NCBI RefSeq assembly: GCF_017639205.1
Contig: NZ_CP071139.1
Span: 4,713,001-4,777,000 of the forward strand
Direction: 5' to 3'
Length of the DNA: 64,000 nt
Origin: Streptomyces nojiriensis
GTDB lineage: Bacteria; Actinomycetota; Actinomycetes; Streptomycetales; Streptomycetaceae
The notes beneath the pieces are model-generated. The model did not search any database. It worked only from the letters and a program-made list of their open reading frames with translations, and had not been told where the DNA came from. A program made the translations under genes and the position numbers. Shown here piece by piece: positions 1 through 9,112 of this stretch (positions are counted from its first letter, which is position 1; each line of letters starts with the position of its first letter).

Positions 1-161
1 GCCCCCCGCCCGTGGGCGACGTAGAGGGGGCCGACCGGGGAGTCCGCCCGCACGTAGCAGTCGTAGCGATGTGCCGGAACGCCGACGCGGTCCAGCACGC
101 GTGCCGCGAACCCCGCGGGTGCCGCCTCGCGCAACGTGTCCAACTCGTCCGGCAGTCTCAT
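1..161 (-). CDS. Partial: possible methylated-DNA-cysteine methyltransferase-like protein (N-terminus)
   Basis: Only the first ~53 codons are in the window. The ATG at 161-159 overlaps the TGA of the upstream sigma-factor gene by four bases, so the two are translationally coupled. The visible protein starts MRLPDELDTLREAAP and continues to a stretch SPVGPLYVAHGRGG. That stretch resembles the start of the Ogt-type alkyltransferase fold seen in a group of Streptomyces proteins encoded beside ECF sigma factors. The catalytic PCHR region lies outside the window, so the call is tentative. The coupling argues for a partner of the sigma factor. An alkyltransferase here would fit an alkylation theme in the neighbouring cluster, but it could be an unrelated sigma-associated protein. 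Confidence 0.4.
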   Translation of the reverse strand, partial: MRLPDELDTLREAAPAGFAARVLDRVGVPAHRYDCYVRADSPVGPLYVAHGRG

Positions 162-847
162 CCCGTCGCCTCCTTCCGTTCCGTCCGGGCCGCTTCGTGT
201 GCCGTCCTCGCCGTCGCCGTCTTCGCCCCGGCAGCCCCGGCAGCCCCGGCCGCTCCGTGCGTCCCGCGGTCGGCGGCCAGGCCGGGCTCCGCGCGCAGGG
301 CGGCGAGCCCCCGCGACACCTGGGCCTTCACCGTGCCGACCGGGCAGTCCAGGATCCCGGCCACCTCCTGGTAGCTCAGCTCGCCGATGTGGCGCAGGAC
401 CACGGGCAGCCGGTGGTGGTCCGGCAGCCCGGACAGCGCGGCCACCAGCCGGGCCCGGCGCGCCCCGTCGAGCGCGAGCTGCTCCGGCCCGGGGGAGCCG
501 TCCGGGAGCTCGATGGCCGTCACCTCGATGCCGTCGGCGACGCCGGGCCGCCGGCTCAGGGTGCGGACGTGGTTGCGCCACACGTTCGCGGCGATGGTCA
601 GCAGCCAGGCGCGCGGCTGGAGCTGACCGCGGCGCTCGGGCGAGTAGTCGCGCAGGGCGGAGTAGGCGCGCAGGAACGTTTCCTGGCCCAGGTCGTCGGC
701 GTCCCGCGCGGAGCCGGAGAGACGCAGCAGGACGGAACGCACGGTGCCGGCCTGGGTGCGTACGAGTTCGGTGAACCCGTCGTCCAGGTCGGTCGCGAGC
801 AGTTCCGTCAGTGGCAGGGGCGTCTCGTCCATCCCCCTTGTGAACAC
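158..847 (-). CDS. ECF-type RNA polymerase sigma factor
   Basis: A protein of about 229 residues with sigma region 2 (segment around DADDLGQETFLRAYSALR, then RAWLLTIAANVWRNHVR) and region 4 (LSGLPDHHRLPVVLRHIGELSYQEVAGILDCPVGTVKAQVSRGLAALR). It would direct RNA polymerase to a small regulon. No anti-sigma gene of classical type is visible. The overlapping downstream partner continues outside the window. The C-terminus is an Ala/Gly/Thr-rich tail. The start is ambiguous between GTG at 847 and ATG at 832, since the G-run lies directly against the ATG. It is transcribed divergently from the first SARP gene. Confidence 0.85.
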   Translation of the reverse strand: MFTRGMDETPLPLTELLATDLDDGFTELVRTQAGTVRSVLLRLSGSARDADDLGQETFLRAYSALRDYSPERRGQLQPRAWLLTIAANVWRNHVRTLSRRPGVADGIEVTAIELPDGSPGPEQLALDGARRARLVAALSGLPDHHRLPVVLRHIGELSYQEVAGILDCPVGTVKAQVSRGLAALRAEPGLAADRGTHGAAGAAGAAGAKTATARTAHEAARTERKEATG

Positions 848-1079
848 CGGCCCGCGTGGGAACGTTGCACCTCACGCGAGAATCCTTTTACTTTGCCTGC
901 CATTCGCATTCGGTGCGATATCCAGTTCCCTTTATGTCGTCCGCATACCGGACGCGCCCGTGCGGCCTTCCCGGGCCCGGCGGAGATCGTGTTCCCGCGG
1001 GCCGCGGCAGGACTGGTCATTTCTCGCCAGCTGGCCGATATTCGAAGGATTCCGAAAGTCGGAGGTACAAGGGGTGCGA

Positions 1080-1128
1080 TGCGACCGGTTCGGAACAAAG
1101 GGGGCGAGCCCCTTGACCACCGGTCGCA
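1080..1128. repeat. Nested inverted repeat, candidate operator
   Basis: Ten-base perfect arms TGCGACCGGT (1080-1089) and ACCGGTCGCA (1119-1128) enclose a second inverted repeat, AAGGGG...CCCCTT (1098-1114). The right outer arm falls directly downstream of a TTGACC hexamer, so a protein bound there would cover the core promoter of the SARP gene. Which protein binds is unknown. Confidence 0.5.
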
Positions 1129-1143
1129 CCGCGAAGCTAGAGT
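1113..1143 (+). promoter_or_regulatory. Candidate promoter for the first SARP gene
   Basis: TTGACC (1113-1118) and TAGAGT (1138-1143) are separated by 19 bases. They match the vegetative -35/-10 pattern of Streptomyces moderately well. The leader to the ATG at 1313 would be about 160 bases. Confidence 0.35.
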
Positions 1144-1312
1144 TGCGGACGAGCTGTGGCGCTCAGCTGGGTCGCTCACGGTTCGGATTGCTCAAGATCC
1201 GGCGAGGTCTCGGGGGAGGCGTGGTGGCGACCGTTCTGCGCACAGCAATGGAAAAACGATTCACAAGACGTTTTCTTCCTTCTTTCCTTTCGGCCGTACC
1301 CGCATTCCGGAC

Positions 1313-3497
1313 ATGATGGGGAACCCCGTCCGCGGCACGGCGACCGCGGACGAAGACTTAAGCGGCGGCAGTTGGTCGTTCGGCGAACGGCTGCTCTCGT
1401 TCCGGGGACGGGAAGGGCTGACGCAGCGCGAGCTGGCGGAACGCGCCGGGGTGAGCGTGCGGGTCCTGCGGGACATCGAGCACGGCCGGGTGCACCGGCC
1501 CCAGACGCGGACCGTGCGGCTGCTGGCCCGCGTGCTGGGCCTCGACGCGGACACCGCACGGCGGCTGGCGCCGCCCGCGCGCGAGTCCGTACGCCCGGGG
1601 AGCGAGCGGCTCCACATCGGCATCCTCGGTCCGCTGTCCGTCCGGTACCGCGGTGTCGAGACCCACGTCCACGCGGCCAAGGTGCGGCGCCTGCTGGCCC
1701 TGCTCGCCCTGCGGTACCCCGAGGCGGCCGGCCTGGGGGAGATCACCCACGCGCTGTGGCCCAAGGACCCGCCGCGTTCGTACCAGAACCTGGTGCACAC
1801 CTACGTCAGCCAGGCGCGCCGGGTGCTGCTGCTCCCCGGTGGCCAGGCGGGGGCACCGGCCCCCTCGTTCCTGGCGCGCACGCACACGGGCTACGTGCTG
1901 GAACTGGAGCGCGACCAGGTCGACCTGACCCAGTTCCAGGACCTGTGGGCACGGGCGCGCCAGGCGCACGGGGCCGGGGACGCGGAAGCCGCCCACGAGC
2001 TGGCCGAACGCGCCTACGGCTGCTGGCGCGGCCCGCTGCTGGCCGGCGAGCCGCTGCTGCCGCACCATCCCGCGGCCATGGCGGCCGCCCGGCAGCGGGT
2101 GGAGAGCCTGCTGCTCCACACGGACCTCTCCCTGCAGGTGCGGCGGCCCGAGCGGGTGCTGGGGGCCCTGCGCGGTGCCACGGAGGAGGAACCGCTGCAC
2201 GAGGGGCTCCAGGCGCGGCTGATGCTGGTGCTGGCGAGCTGCGGGGAGCAGCGGGAGGCCTTGAAGATCTACTCCGAGGTGGCCCGCCGGCTCGACCGGG
2301 AGCTCGGCGTCCAGCCGGGTGACGAACTGCGCCGCGCCCACCTGCGGATCCTGCACCAGGAGCTGCCGTGGCCGCGGACGGGACCGGCGTCCGCGTGGGC
2401 CGCCTTCGACGTGCCGGCCGCGCCCCCGCCCCGGCCCGCCGCGCCGGCGCCCAGACCCCGGCCGTCCCAGACACCGGCCGCGAGCACGGGCTTCGTCGGC
2501 CGCGCCGCCGAGCTGAAACGGCTGGACCGGCTGCTCCTGCCCACCGGCGAGCGGGCCGGGCAGGTCCCCGCGGTGCTGGTCACGGGCTTCCCCGGGGTGG
2601 GCAAGACGGCGCTGGCCGTGCGCTGGGCCCACCGGGTGCGCGAACGGTTCCCGGACGGGCAGTTGTACGTCGACCTGCACGGGTACGCCGACCGGCGGCC
2701 GCTGCACCCGCAGGAGGCCCTCGCCTCGTTCCTGCGCGCCCTGGGCGTCCCCGACGGGGAGCTCCCCCGGTCCCTCGACGAAGCCGCGAACCTGTACCGC
2801 ACCCTGCTGTCGGACCGGCGGATGCTGATCGTGCTGGACAACGCGCGCGAGGAGAGCCAGATCCGGCCGCTCGTGCCGGGCGCGGCCGGCTGCGCGGTCC
2901 TCGTCACCAGCCGCGACACCCTGCCGGGGCTGGTGGCCCGGGACGGCGTGCCGCGGCTCGACCTCGACGTGCTCGGCGGGGACGAGGCGCTCACCCTGCT
3001 GTCCCGGCTGCTGCGCAGCGGGCGGGTGGATGCCGAGCCGCTGGCCGCGCGGGCGCTGAACCGGCAGTGCGGAGGTCTGCCGCTGGCGATACGGCTGCTC
3101 GCGGCCCGTCTGGAGGAGCATCCCGGGGTCGGGATCGCCCAGCTCTGCGTGGAGTTGCAGGAGGCGGGGGCGTTCCGGGAGCTGCGGGTCGAGACGGACG
3201 ACCTGTTCACCGCGGTCCACGCGGCGTTCGAACTCTCCTACGTGTCCTTGCCGGAGCCCCTGCGCCGCTGGTTCCGGCTGTTCGCGCGGACCGAGGGACG
3301 GCTCGTCAGCGGCTACGCCATGGCGGACCTGGCGGGCACGACCCCGCTGGAGGCGACGCGCGCACTGCGCCGGCTGGTCGGCGTGAGCCTGCTCCGGGAG
3401 TGCGCCCAACCGGTTCTCCCTCCCCGCTCCGCTGCTGCGCTACGCGCGCCAACTGGCGCTGCGGGAGGACGCGCAGTGCCCGCTGCGGTCGGTGTGA
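1313..3497 (+). CDS. XRE-SARP-NB-ARC regulator with apparent +1 frameshift near its end
   Basis: Cluster-situated activator. Domains in order: an XRE-type helix-turn-helix (about residues 20-75, GLTQRELAERAGVSVRVLRDIEHG), a SARP winged-helix DNA-binding domain (from about 100), a bacterial transcriptional activation domain (about 200-345), and an NB-ARC ATPase with P-loop GFPGVGKTA near residue 425. Codon 16 (1358-1360) is TTA, implying dependence on the bldA tRNA. The frame opened at 1313 runs on to 3598 with a low-complexity tail that overlaps the convergent LysE gene. Shifting by one base near 3401-3410 gives the family-like ending NRFSLPAPLLRYARQLALRE and a stop at 3495-3497. I therefore treat the sequence as frameshifted, either by assembly error or by true mutation. 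Start ATG at 1313 or 1316. Confidence 0.8.
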
Positions 3498-3526
3498 CCG
3501 CAGCGGGGCGAGGGCGGGCGGCCGGG

Positions 3527-4225
3527 TCACCCGCCGAGTGCCAGCCGGACGGCGAAGAGCCCGAACACGACGGCGGTGAGGCTGTCGGTGATCCGTAGCA
3601 CCCGCGGGGACCGCAGGTGCGGGGCGAGCCGGTGGACCAGCCTCATCCAGGTGAGGAGCCAGAGCAGCCCCAGCGCCAGATAGCAGGCGGCCAGCAGTGG
3701 GACGCCGACCTCGGGGGCCATGCCGACGGGCACGAACTGGGGCAGGAAGGCCATCAGGAAGATGCCCACCTTGGGATTGGACCCGGTGCACAGCAGGCCC
3801 TGCCCGAAGGCCTGGCGCACCGAGGGGCCGGCGTCGCCGGCCGCCCGTCCGGGCGGAGGGGGGCTGGCGGTGGGTTCACCCGCCGCGTGCGCGGGGACCG
3901 TGACCGCGGCCTGGGGCGACGGCGCGGGGGCCGCGGCGCCGGCCCGGCGGGTGGCCCGCCGCAGGGCGAGCACGGCCCAGCCGAGCAGCACGACCGCGCC
4001 GGCCCAGCGGAAGGCCGCGAAGAGCCCGGGGCTCGCCGCGAGGAGCGCGGCCAGCCCGGCCGCGCCGAGCCCGGCCTGGACGGCCCCGGCGGTGATCATG
4101 CCGAGCGCGGCGGCGGTGGCCACCCGCAGGGAGCCGTTCAGCACCAGGTTGGTGATCATGACGAGGTCGGGGCCGGGCGTCATGATCACCACCAGGGAAC
4201 TGATCAGGAAAGCGGCGGTGTTGAT
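3527..4225 (-). CDS. LysE/RhtB family amino-acid (or small molecule) exporter
   Basis: About 232 residues with the family signature near the N-terminus (LVVIMTPGPDLVMITNLVL), the conserved GSNPKVGIFLMAFLPQFV segment, and roughly six membrane segments. A long Ala/Pro-rich cytoplasmic loop lies between the two halves. It is the last gene of a five-gene minus-strand operon and overlaps the upstream ATP-grasp gene by 22 bases. That arrangement suggests export of an amino-acid-derived or dipeptide product. The start is odd: no ATG, GTG or TTG lies where the family begins, but an ATC at 4225-4223 is preceded at normal spacing by GAGGAG. A GTG inside the first membrane segment is the alternative. 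Confidence 0.85.
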   Translation of the reverse strand: MNTAAFLISSLVVIMTPGPDLVMITNLVLNGSLRVATAAALGMITAGAVQAGLGAAGLAALLAASPGLFAAFRWAGAVVLLGWAVLALRRATRRAGAAAPAPSPQAAVTVPAHAAGEPTASPPPPGRAAGDAGPSVRQAFGQGLLCTGSNPKVGIFLMAFLPQFVPVGMAPEVGVPLLAACYLALGLLWLLTWMRLVHRLAPHLRSPRVLRITDSLTAVVFGLFAVRLALGG

Positions 4226-5499
4226 CGCTGCTCCTCGATGGAAAGCAGGCGTTCCGCGGCCCGGACGGCCTCGTAGTCCCGCTGGATCTGTTCTGCGTCG
4301 GGGTGGGCGAGGATCACGAATCCGAAGTTGAGGCTGTCGACCAGGTCCCGGGTGGCGGGCACGTGGTCCCCGTCGGCCAGGTTCTGGATCGAGAAGTGGT
4401 GGCTGGGCAGGTCGCGGACGCCGTCCAGGGCGGCCGTGCCGCGGACGGTCCCGGAGCGGGGCGCGATGTGGAAGACGCACATCTGGTGGACGAGCAGCTC
4501 GTAGCTCTGCGGGAGTTCGCCCCCGGTCAGCCAGCGCACGGTCCGGTCGATCTGGCTGTCGCCGGTGGCGTTGCGGTTGAAGCGCGGCTGGCCGCCGCCG
4601 TGCGGCCGGGCACCGAGCTCGATCAGCAGGGGGCCCTCCGCCGTGCCCATCACCTCGACGTGGGCCGAGCCGAAGCGCAGGCCCACCGCGTCCAGGACGC
4701 CGAAGACGTACTCCGTGAGGCCGGGCAGGGCCGGATCGTCCGGGGGGAGCCAGCGCATGGTGTCGTAGACGGCCATGTGCGGACCGTTGTCGACCTTGCG
4801 GTAGGCGCACACGTCGACCACGGCGTGCTTGCCGTCGTGGCTGAAGGTGTCGATCACGTACTCGGTGCCGGTGACGAACTTCTGGACCAGGAGCCGGTCG
4901 TCGACCTCGCCGAACTGGTTGACCCGGCCGAGCTGGCGCGCGAACACGCCCCGCCAGTCCTCCCCGCCGGTCAGTTTGATCACACCGTCGGTGCTGGCGC
5001 TCTTGGGCGGCTTGACGACCAGGTCCGCCCCGGCCAGGCCCTCGCGCTCCAGCCAGGCCGCCACCTCGTCGGCGTCGGCGGTGCAGATCTGCGGGATGAC
5101 CGGCAGGCCGGCCGCCCGGGTGGCGTCCGCCATGCTGCTCTTGTCCCGACGGGCCGCCGCGAGTCCGGGTACGTTGCACCGCTCGGGCGTCACGAGCGGG
5201 GCGAGCCGTTCGGCCAGTTCCACCCCGGACTCGCAGCCCGCCACGACGCAGCGCGGGTCCAGCGCCCGCAGCCGCTGTGCGACGGCCTCCAGGTCGCCCT
5301 CGTAGACGATGATCTCGGGGAAGTCCTGCGGCTGGTAGGAGGAGGCGTAGGCCTCCGGCGGCCGGGGGCCGGTCACCACCGCCACCACCGGGACGCCGTG
5401 GTCGGCCAGCGTCTGTGCGAACAGCGCCCCCGAGGAGTACGGGTCGACGATCACGCAGGGGCCCTGCGGTGCGTCCGGGGTCCGCTCAGCGCCCGTCAC
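4204..5499 (-). CDS. ATP-grasp ligase (L-amino-acid-ligase-like), no. 1
   Basis: A 431-residue ATP-grasp enzyme with GTG start. An N-terminal Rossmann-like pre-ATP-grasp domain (CVIVDPYSSGALFAQTLADHGV) is followed by the nucleotide-binding part (LVVKPPKSASTDGVIKL, then LLVQKFVTGTEYVIDTFS). The metal-binding C-terminal motif LLIELGARPHGGG provides the Glu and Arg typical of active enzymes. Such enzymes activate a carboxylate as acyl-phosphate and join it to an amine. BacD/RizA-type dipeptide ligases are the nearest family by layout. It overlaps the alpha/beta hydrolase gene by 14 bases and the LysE exporter by 22. Substrates are not readable from sequence. Confidence 0.85.
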   Translation of the reverse strand: MTGAERTPDAPQGPCVIVDPYSSGALFAQTLADHGVPVVAVVTGPRPPEAYASSYQPQDFPEIIVYEGDLEAVAQRLRALDPRCVVAGCESGVELAERLAPLVTPERCNVPGLAAARRDKSSMADATRAAGLPVIPQICTADADEVAAWLEREGLAGADLVVKPPKSASTDGVIKLTGGEDWRGVFARQLGRVNQFGEVDDRLLVQKFVTGTEYVIDTFSHDGKHAVVDVCAYRKVDNGPHMAVYDTMRWLPPDDPALPGLTEYVFGVLDAVGLRFGSAHVEVMGTAEGPLLIELGARPHGGGQPRFNRNATGDSQIDRTVRWLTGGELPQSYELLVHQMCVFHIAPRSGTVRGTAALDGVRDLPSHHFSIQNLADGDHVPATRDLVDSLNFGFVILAHPDAEQIQRDYEAVRAAERLLSIEEQRSTPPLS

Positions 5500-6445
5500 G
5501 GCCGGCCGCCTCTCCGGCCGCGAGGGCGGCCACGGCGTCGCAATAGCGGGCGAAGAACGCCCCGGCCGGCTCGCTGATCCGGCGGGCGCGCACCGGGGCG
5601 TGCACCATCCCCTCCTCCATCACGTACGTCACCGGCGTGCCGTTCTGCCGCAGCCGGGCGGTGTACTTCTCGGCGTCCACGCGCAGCGAGTCCATCTCGC
5701 AGCCCACGACGTAGGCGGGCGGCAGGTCGTGGAAGGTGCCGGTGAGCAGCGGCGAGACGTACGGGAGTTCCGCCTGACCGGGTTCCGGGCAGTAGCACGC
5801 GGTGTAGAACTCCATCTCCCCGCCGGAGAGCAGGGGCGCGTCCTCGCCGCCGTGCCGCCACCGGGTGAAGTCCAGCACCGGGCTGATCACCGCCTGGCCG
5901 CGCAGCCTGGGGCCGCCCCGGTCGCGGGCGATCATCGAGAGGACCACGGCCATGTTGGCTCCGGAGCTCTCCCCGCAGAGCACCGCGCCCTCGGGGTCGA
6001 TGCCGTCGAGCCCGAGGGCGGGCAGGTCGGCCAGCGTGCCGCACAGTCCGGCGTAACAGTCCTCCAGCGGGCCGGGGTGCGGGTTCTCCGGGGCCATGCC
6101 GAAGTCGAGGGCGATCGCCACCAGGCCGGTGCGGTCGGCGAGTTCGGCGACCAGGCTGTGGTGGCTGTGCAGGGAGCCGATGACGAAGCCGCCGCCGCGT
6201 ATGTAGAACAGCACGGCGTCGCCCGTGCGCCGGGCCGGTTCGTAGATGCGGATCCGGGCGGTCCGTCCGCCGTGGGTGACGCTCGCGTCCCGGTGGCTGA
6301 CGCCCTCGGGCACGGGGATCGGGAGGACCTCGGTCAGCCCGTCGTACAGGGCGCGCTGTCGTTCGACGGGGTAGGTGTAGAAGTCCGGCGGTAGGGCGCC
6401 GTCGACCGTCTTCACGAAATTCTCGATGCCGTCTGCGTAGGCCAT
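5486..6445 (-). CDS. Alpha/beta hydrolase, HSL-like, with altered oxyanion motif
   Basis: A 319-residue alpha/beta hydrolase of the hormone-sensitive-lipase group. The nucleophile elbow GESSGANMA supplies the catalytic Ser. The acid is probably the Asp in EMDSLRVD and the base the His in EGMVHAP. The oxyanion-hole motif, normally HGGG, reads RGGG (YIRGGGFVIG), so the usual His is lost. It may hydrolyse an ester or amide in the pathway, or release a protected product. It lies third in the operon, 62 bases after the MFS gene and overlapping the ATP-grasp gene. The ribosome site is weak. Confidence 0.8.
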   Translation of the reverse strand: MAYADGIENFVKTVDGALPPDFYTYPVERQRALYDGLTEVLPIPVPEGVSHRDASVTHGGRTARIRIYEPARRTGDAVLFYIRGGGFVIGSLHSHHSLVAELADRTGLVAIALDFGMAPENPHPGPLEDCYAGLCGTLADLPALGLDGIDPEGAVLCGESSGANMAVVLSMIARDRGGPRLRGQAVISPVLDFTRWRHGGEDAPLLSGGEMEFYTACYCPEPGQAELPYVSPLLTGTFHDLPPAYVVGCEMDSLRVDAEKYTARLRQNGTPVTYVMEEGMVHAPVRARRISEPAGAFFARYCDAVAALAAGEAAGRDGR

Positions 6446-6507
6446 GGGCAGCTTCGCTCACTTCCGGATCACGGCGTGCCGGAGAACCTCGGCACGGGGG
6501 AGGGGGC

Positions 6508-7791
6508 TCAGGGTGTTTCGGCGGGCGTCGGGGCGGCCGCCGGCTCGGCGTCCGCGGTCCGCCGCCGCTCGTCGGCGGAGGGTTCGGCCATGCCGATCAG
6601 GGTGACGGCGACGGCGACGGCGGTCAGCACTCCGCACAGCCACCACACGGAGGCGGCCGAGGCCTGCCAGGCCGCGATGCCGATCACCGGGCCCACCGCG
6701 TAGCCGATCTGCATCGGGAAGGCGGAGGCCGCGATGTAGCGGCCCCGCAGGTGGGCGGGGGCGACCTTGCCGGGCCAGGCGGAGGCGGTCGGGGTGCCGA
6801 TCATCTCGCCGACCGTCCACACCACCGTCGCGATCACGAACACGGCCATGCCGGGACCGGCCACGTACAGGTTCATGCCGACGCCGACCAGGCCGACGCC
6901 CAGCGCTACGGCGAACCGTCCGGGGAGGTGCTGCACGTACTTGGTGAACAGCAGTTCCAGGCAGATGACCATGGCCGCGTTGAGCGAGAGCAGGGTGGAG
7001 TAGAAGGTCGGTCCGTGGCCGTCGGCCTTGAGCTGGAGCGGCAGCGCGGAGGTGTGCTGGATGTAGACGACGGCGTTGAGGAACAGCGCCAGCAGGAACA
7101 GCAGGTAGCGCCGGTCGCGGAGTACGGCCAGGTACGACGCGCCGTCGGCCTGCGGATCCCGGGCGCGGCCGGCGCCTTGGCCGGTCTTCACCAGGACCAG
7201 GGCGAAGAGGGCGAAGCCGACCGACGTCACCGCGTCGATGTAGAACATCAGGTCGTACGAGTAGCTGATGAGCAGGGCGCCGAGCAGCGGGCCCGCGGTG
7301 GTGCCGAGGTTGAACGCCATGCGGTAGACCGCGAACACCATGACGTGGTGTTCCTCGGGCGTGGCCTCCACCAGCAGCGCCGAGGAGGCGGGCCGGTAGG
7401 CCTGGGCGGCGATGCCGATCACCGCGGCCACCGCGATCACCACGGGCAGGGTGTCGAGGAAGACCAGGCTGAGGGTGAGCAGGCCGGCGAGGGCCATGGA
7501 GCCGACGATGGTCCACGCGTAGCCGACCCGGTCCGAGATCGAGCCGCCCGCCAGGACGCCGACGACCGAGCCCACCCCGTACGCACCGAGGGCGAAGGCG
7601 GCCGCGGAGGTGCTGAAGCCCTTGTCGGTGAGGTAGAGCACCAGGTAGATCTGGAGGAAATTGCCCAGCCGGTTGATCAGCATGCCGGCCAGGACCAGCC
7701 AGATCGGTCCCGGGATCCCGCGCAGGGTCTGTACGACGGACGGCCGGGCGGCCTTGCGGCCCTCCGGAGAGTCGTGTCCGGTGTTCGTCAC
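6508..7791 (-). CDS. MFS transporter (likely exporter), no. 1
   Basis: A 427-residue, 12-segment major facilitator protein. The motif between helices 2 and 3 (GGSISDRVGY) is the MFS motif A region, and the long hydrophobic helices are clear. The GTG start at 7791 overlaps the TGA of the upstream ATP-grasp gene by four bases, so the two are co-translated. The C-terminus is hydrophilic and Ala/Pro-rich. Its place between two ATP-grasp ligase genes suggests export of the ligase product or self-resistance. Confidence 0.85.
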   Translation of the reverse strand: MTNTGHDSPEGRKAARPSVVQTLRGIPGPIWLVLAGMLINRLGNFLQIYLVLYLTDKGFSTSAAAFALGAYGVGSVVGVLAGGSISDRVGYAWTIVGSMALAGLLTLSLVFLDTLPVVIAVAAVIGIAAQAYRPASSALLVEATPEEHHVMVFAVYRMAFNLGTTAGPLLGALLISYSYDLMFYIDAVTSVGFALFALVLVKTGQGAGRARDPQADGASYLAVLRDRRYLLFLLALFLNAVVYIQHTSALPLQLKADGHGPTFYSTLLSLNAAMVICLELLFTKYVQHLPGRFAVALGVGLVGVGMNLYVAGPGMAVFVIATVVWTVGEMIGTPTASAWPGKVAPAHLRGRYIAASAFPMQIGYAVGPVIGIAAWQASAASVWWLCGVLTAVAVAVTLIGMAEPSADERRRTADAEPAAAPTPAETP

Positions 7792-9038
7792 GGAGCGGGT
7801 ACCTCCGCCGGGCGGGAGTCGAGCTCCACGATCTCGGAGGCGCTCAGCAGGGCGGCGCGGGCCTGCTCGACCGAGTCGGCGAGGGCGATCACGCGGGCGT
7901 AGCGGGAGATGTAGCCGCGCGGCGGCAGACGCAGCACCGCGCCGGGACCGGCCATGGCGTCGGCGCTGTGGACACCGGCCGGGAAGCGGTCCTCGTGGAC
8001 GGTCACGGCATCGATCTCGATGTCCTCGTCCGGGTACAGGAAGGCGATGGCCGCGGCCTTGCGGTGGCGCACCTCGGTGTCCGGGCGGACCCCCGCGGCG
8101 GTGTCCGCCGCCGCCATCGCCACGTCGACGCCGGTGGCCAGCTCCCCGAGGTAGGGGATCATGTCCCCGCCGAGGCGGGCGTTGACCTCCATCAGGCGCA
8201 GTCCGCCGGCGGTGATGCGGAATTCGGTGTGGCTGACGCCGGTGTGGAAGTCGAGCGCGGCGTGCGCGGACCGCAGCGCCTCCAACAGCCCGGGATCGGT
8301 CAGCAGCGGGTCGGCGCCGTCGACCTCGTGTCCCGTCTCCTCGAAGAAGGGCGCCAGGCCGACCTGCTTGCGGGCGACGACGAGCGGAACGCACTCCCCG
8401 TCGAAGAAGACCGCGTCGACGCTGATCTCGGGGCCGTCGGCGAACTCCTCGACGAGCACCGACACGTCGAAGACGGGAACACCGGGGTAGGAGGCGCCGG
8501 AAGCCGCCCGGTAGGCGCTCTCCACGTCCTCGGGGCCGTCGGCCTTGCGCACGCCCATCCCGCCGGCCAGCCCGCGCGGCTTCAGCACGACGGGGAAGCC
8601 GATCTTCTCCGCCGCTGCCCGGGCCTCGGCCAGGGACCGTACGCCGATGGAGGCCGGCTGCGGCACGCGGGCCGCTTCCAGCGCGGACCGCGTGGCGGCC
8701 TTGTCCCGGCAGGCGATGACGGACTCGGGGGAGTTGCCCGGCAGCCCGAGCGCCCGGGCCACGTGCGCGGCGGGGGTCACGAGCCCCTCGTCGTAGCAGA
8801 ACACACCGGCCAGGGTGTGTTCGGCGGCCACCTGCCGGGCGGCGGCCGTCAGCGCGTCCGGGTCGGTGTTGTCCACGATCGTGGAGCCCACGACGTACGG
8901 CTCTTCCCAGCTCACCGGTGCGGGCTGGAGGAGCCATAACGCGTAACGCGTGCTCACCGTCCGCAGAATGAACTCCCTGCTGCGCTGACCGCTGCTTCCG
9001 ATCAGCAGCAGAAGCGGCTTCTCGCCGTCCCACGCCAT
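7788..9038 (-). CDS. ATP-grasp ligase, no. 2 (paralogue of no. 4)
   Basis: 416 residues from the ATG at 9038, which has GAGGAG eight bases upstream. The fold shows an N-terminal domain (LLLLIGSSGQRSREFILRT), the ATP-binding core (FPVVLKPRGLAGGMGVRKA; VSVLVEEFADGPEISVDAVFF) and the metal motif LMEVNARLGGD with its Glu/Asn pair. The architecture matches the ligase at 24423-25685 along the whole length, including the segment VGLAPFFEETGH, so the two are paralogues. It is first gene of the minus-strand operon. Codon 34 (8939-8937) is TTA, the only such codon I found in a biosynthetic gene here, pointing to bldA-dependent translation. Confidence 0.85.
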   Translation of the reverse strand: MAWDGEKPLLLLIGSSGQRSREFILRTVSTRYALWLLQPAPVSWEEPYVVGSTIVDNTDPDALTAAARQVAAEHTLAGVFCYDEGLVTPAAHVARALGLPGNSPESVIACRDKAATRSALEAARVPQPASIGVRSLAEARAAAEKIGFPVVLKPRGLAGGMGVRKADGPEDVESAYRAASGASYPGVPVFDVSVLVEEFADGPEISVDAVFFDGECVPLVVARKQVGLAPFFEETGHEVDGADPLLTDPGLLEALRSAHAALDFHTGVSHTEFRITAGGLRLMEVNARLGGDMIPYLGELATGVDVAMAAADTAAGVRPDTEVRHRKAAAIAFLYPDEDIEIDAVTVHEDRFPAGVHSADAMAGPGAVLRLPPRGYISRYARVIALADSVEQARAALLSASEIVELDSRPAEVPAP

Positions 9039-9112
9039 GGTCCACACTCCTCGTTCGTCGTGATGCCTTCGGCCGGTGCGCCGCCACCTGTAGAACACCG
9101 GGTCGGTGCAGG

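Larger units (their letters stand above)
848..1312. promoter_or_regulatory. Divergent intergenic region, sigma factor / SARP
   Basis: These 465 bases hold no convincing gene. The right half contains a nested inverted repeat (1080-1128) and a candidate promoter reading toward the SARP gene, both listed separately. The left part near 870-960 is locally AT-richer and may hold the sigma-factor promoter, but I cannot assign hexamers there. Confidence 0.5.

Noticed and set aside
71..3598. Single 1175-residue reading frame starting at 71
   Set aside because: The first ~410 residues are a shadow of the minus-strand sigma factor and the intergenic region. The SARP similarity starts at 1313.
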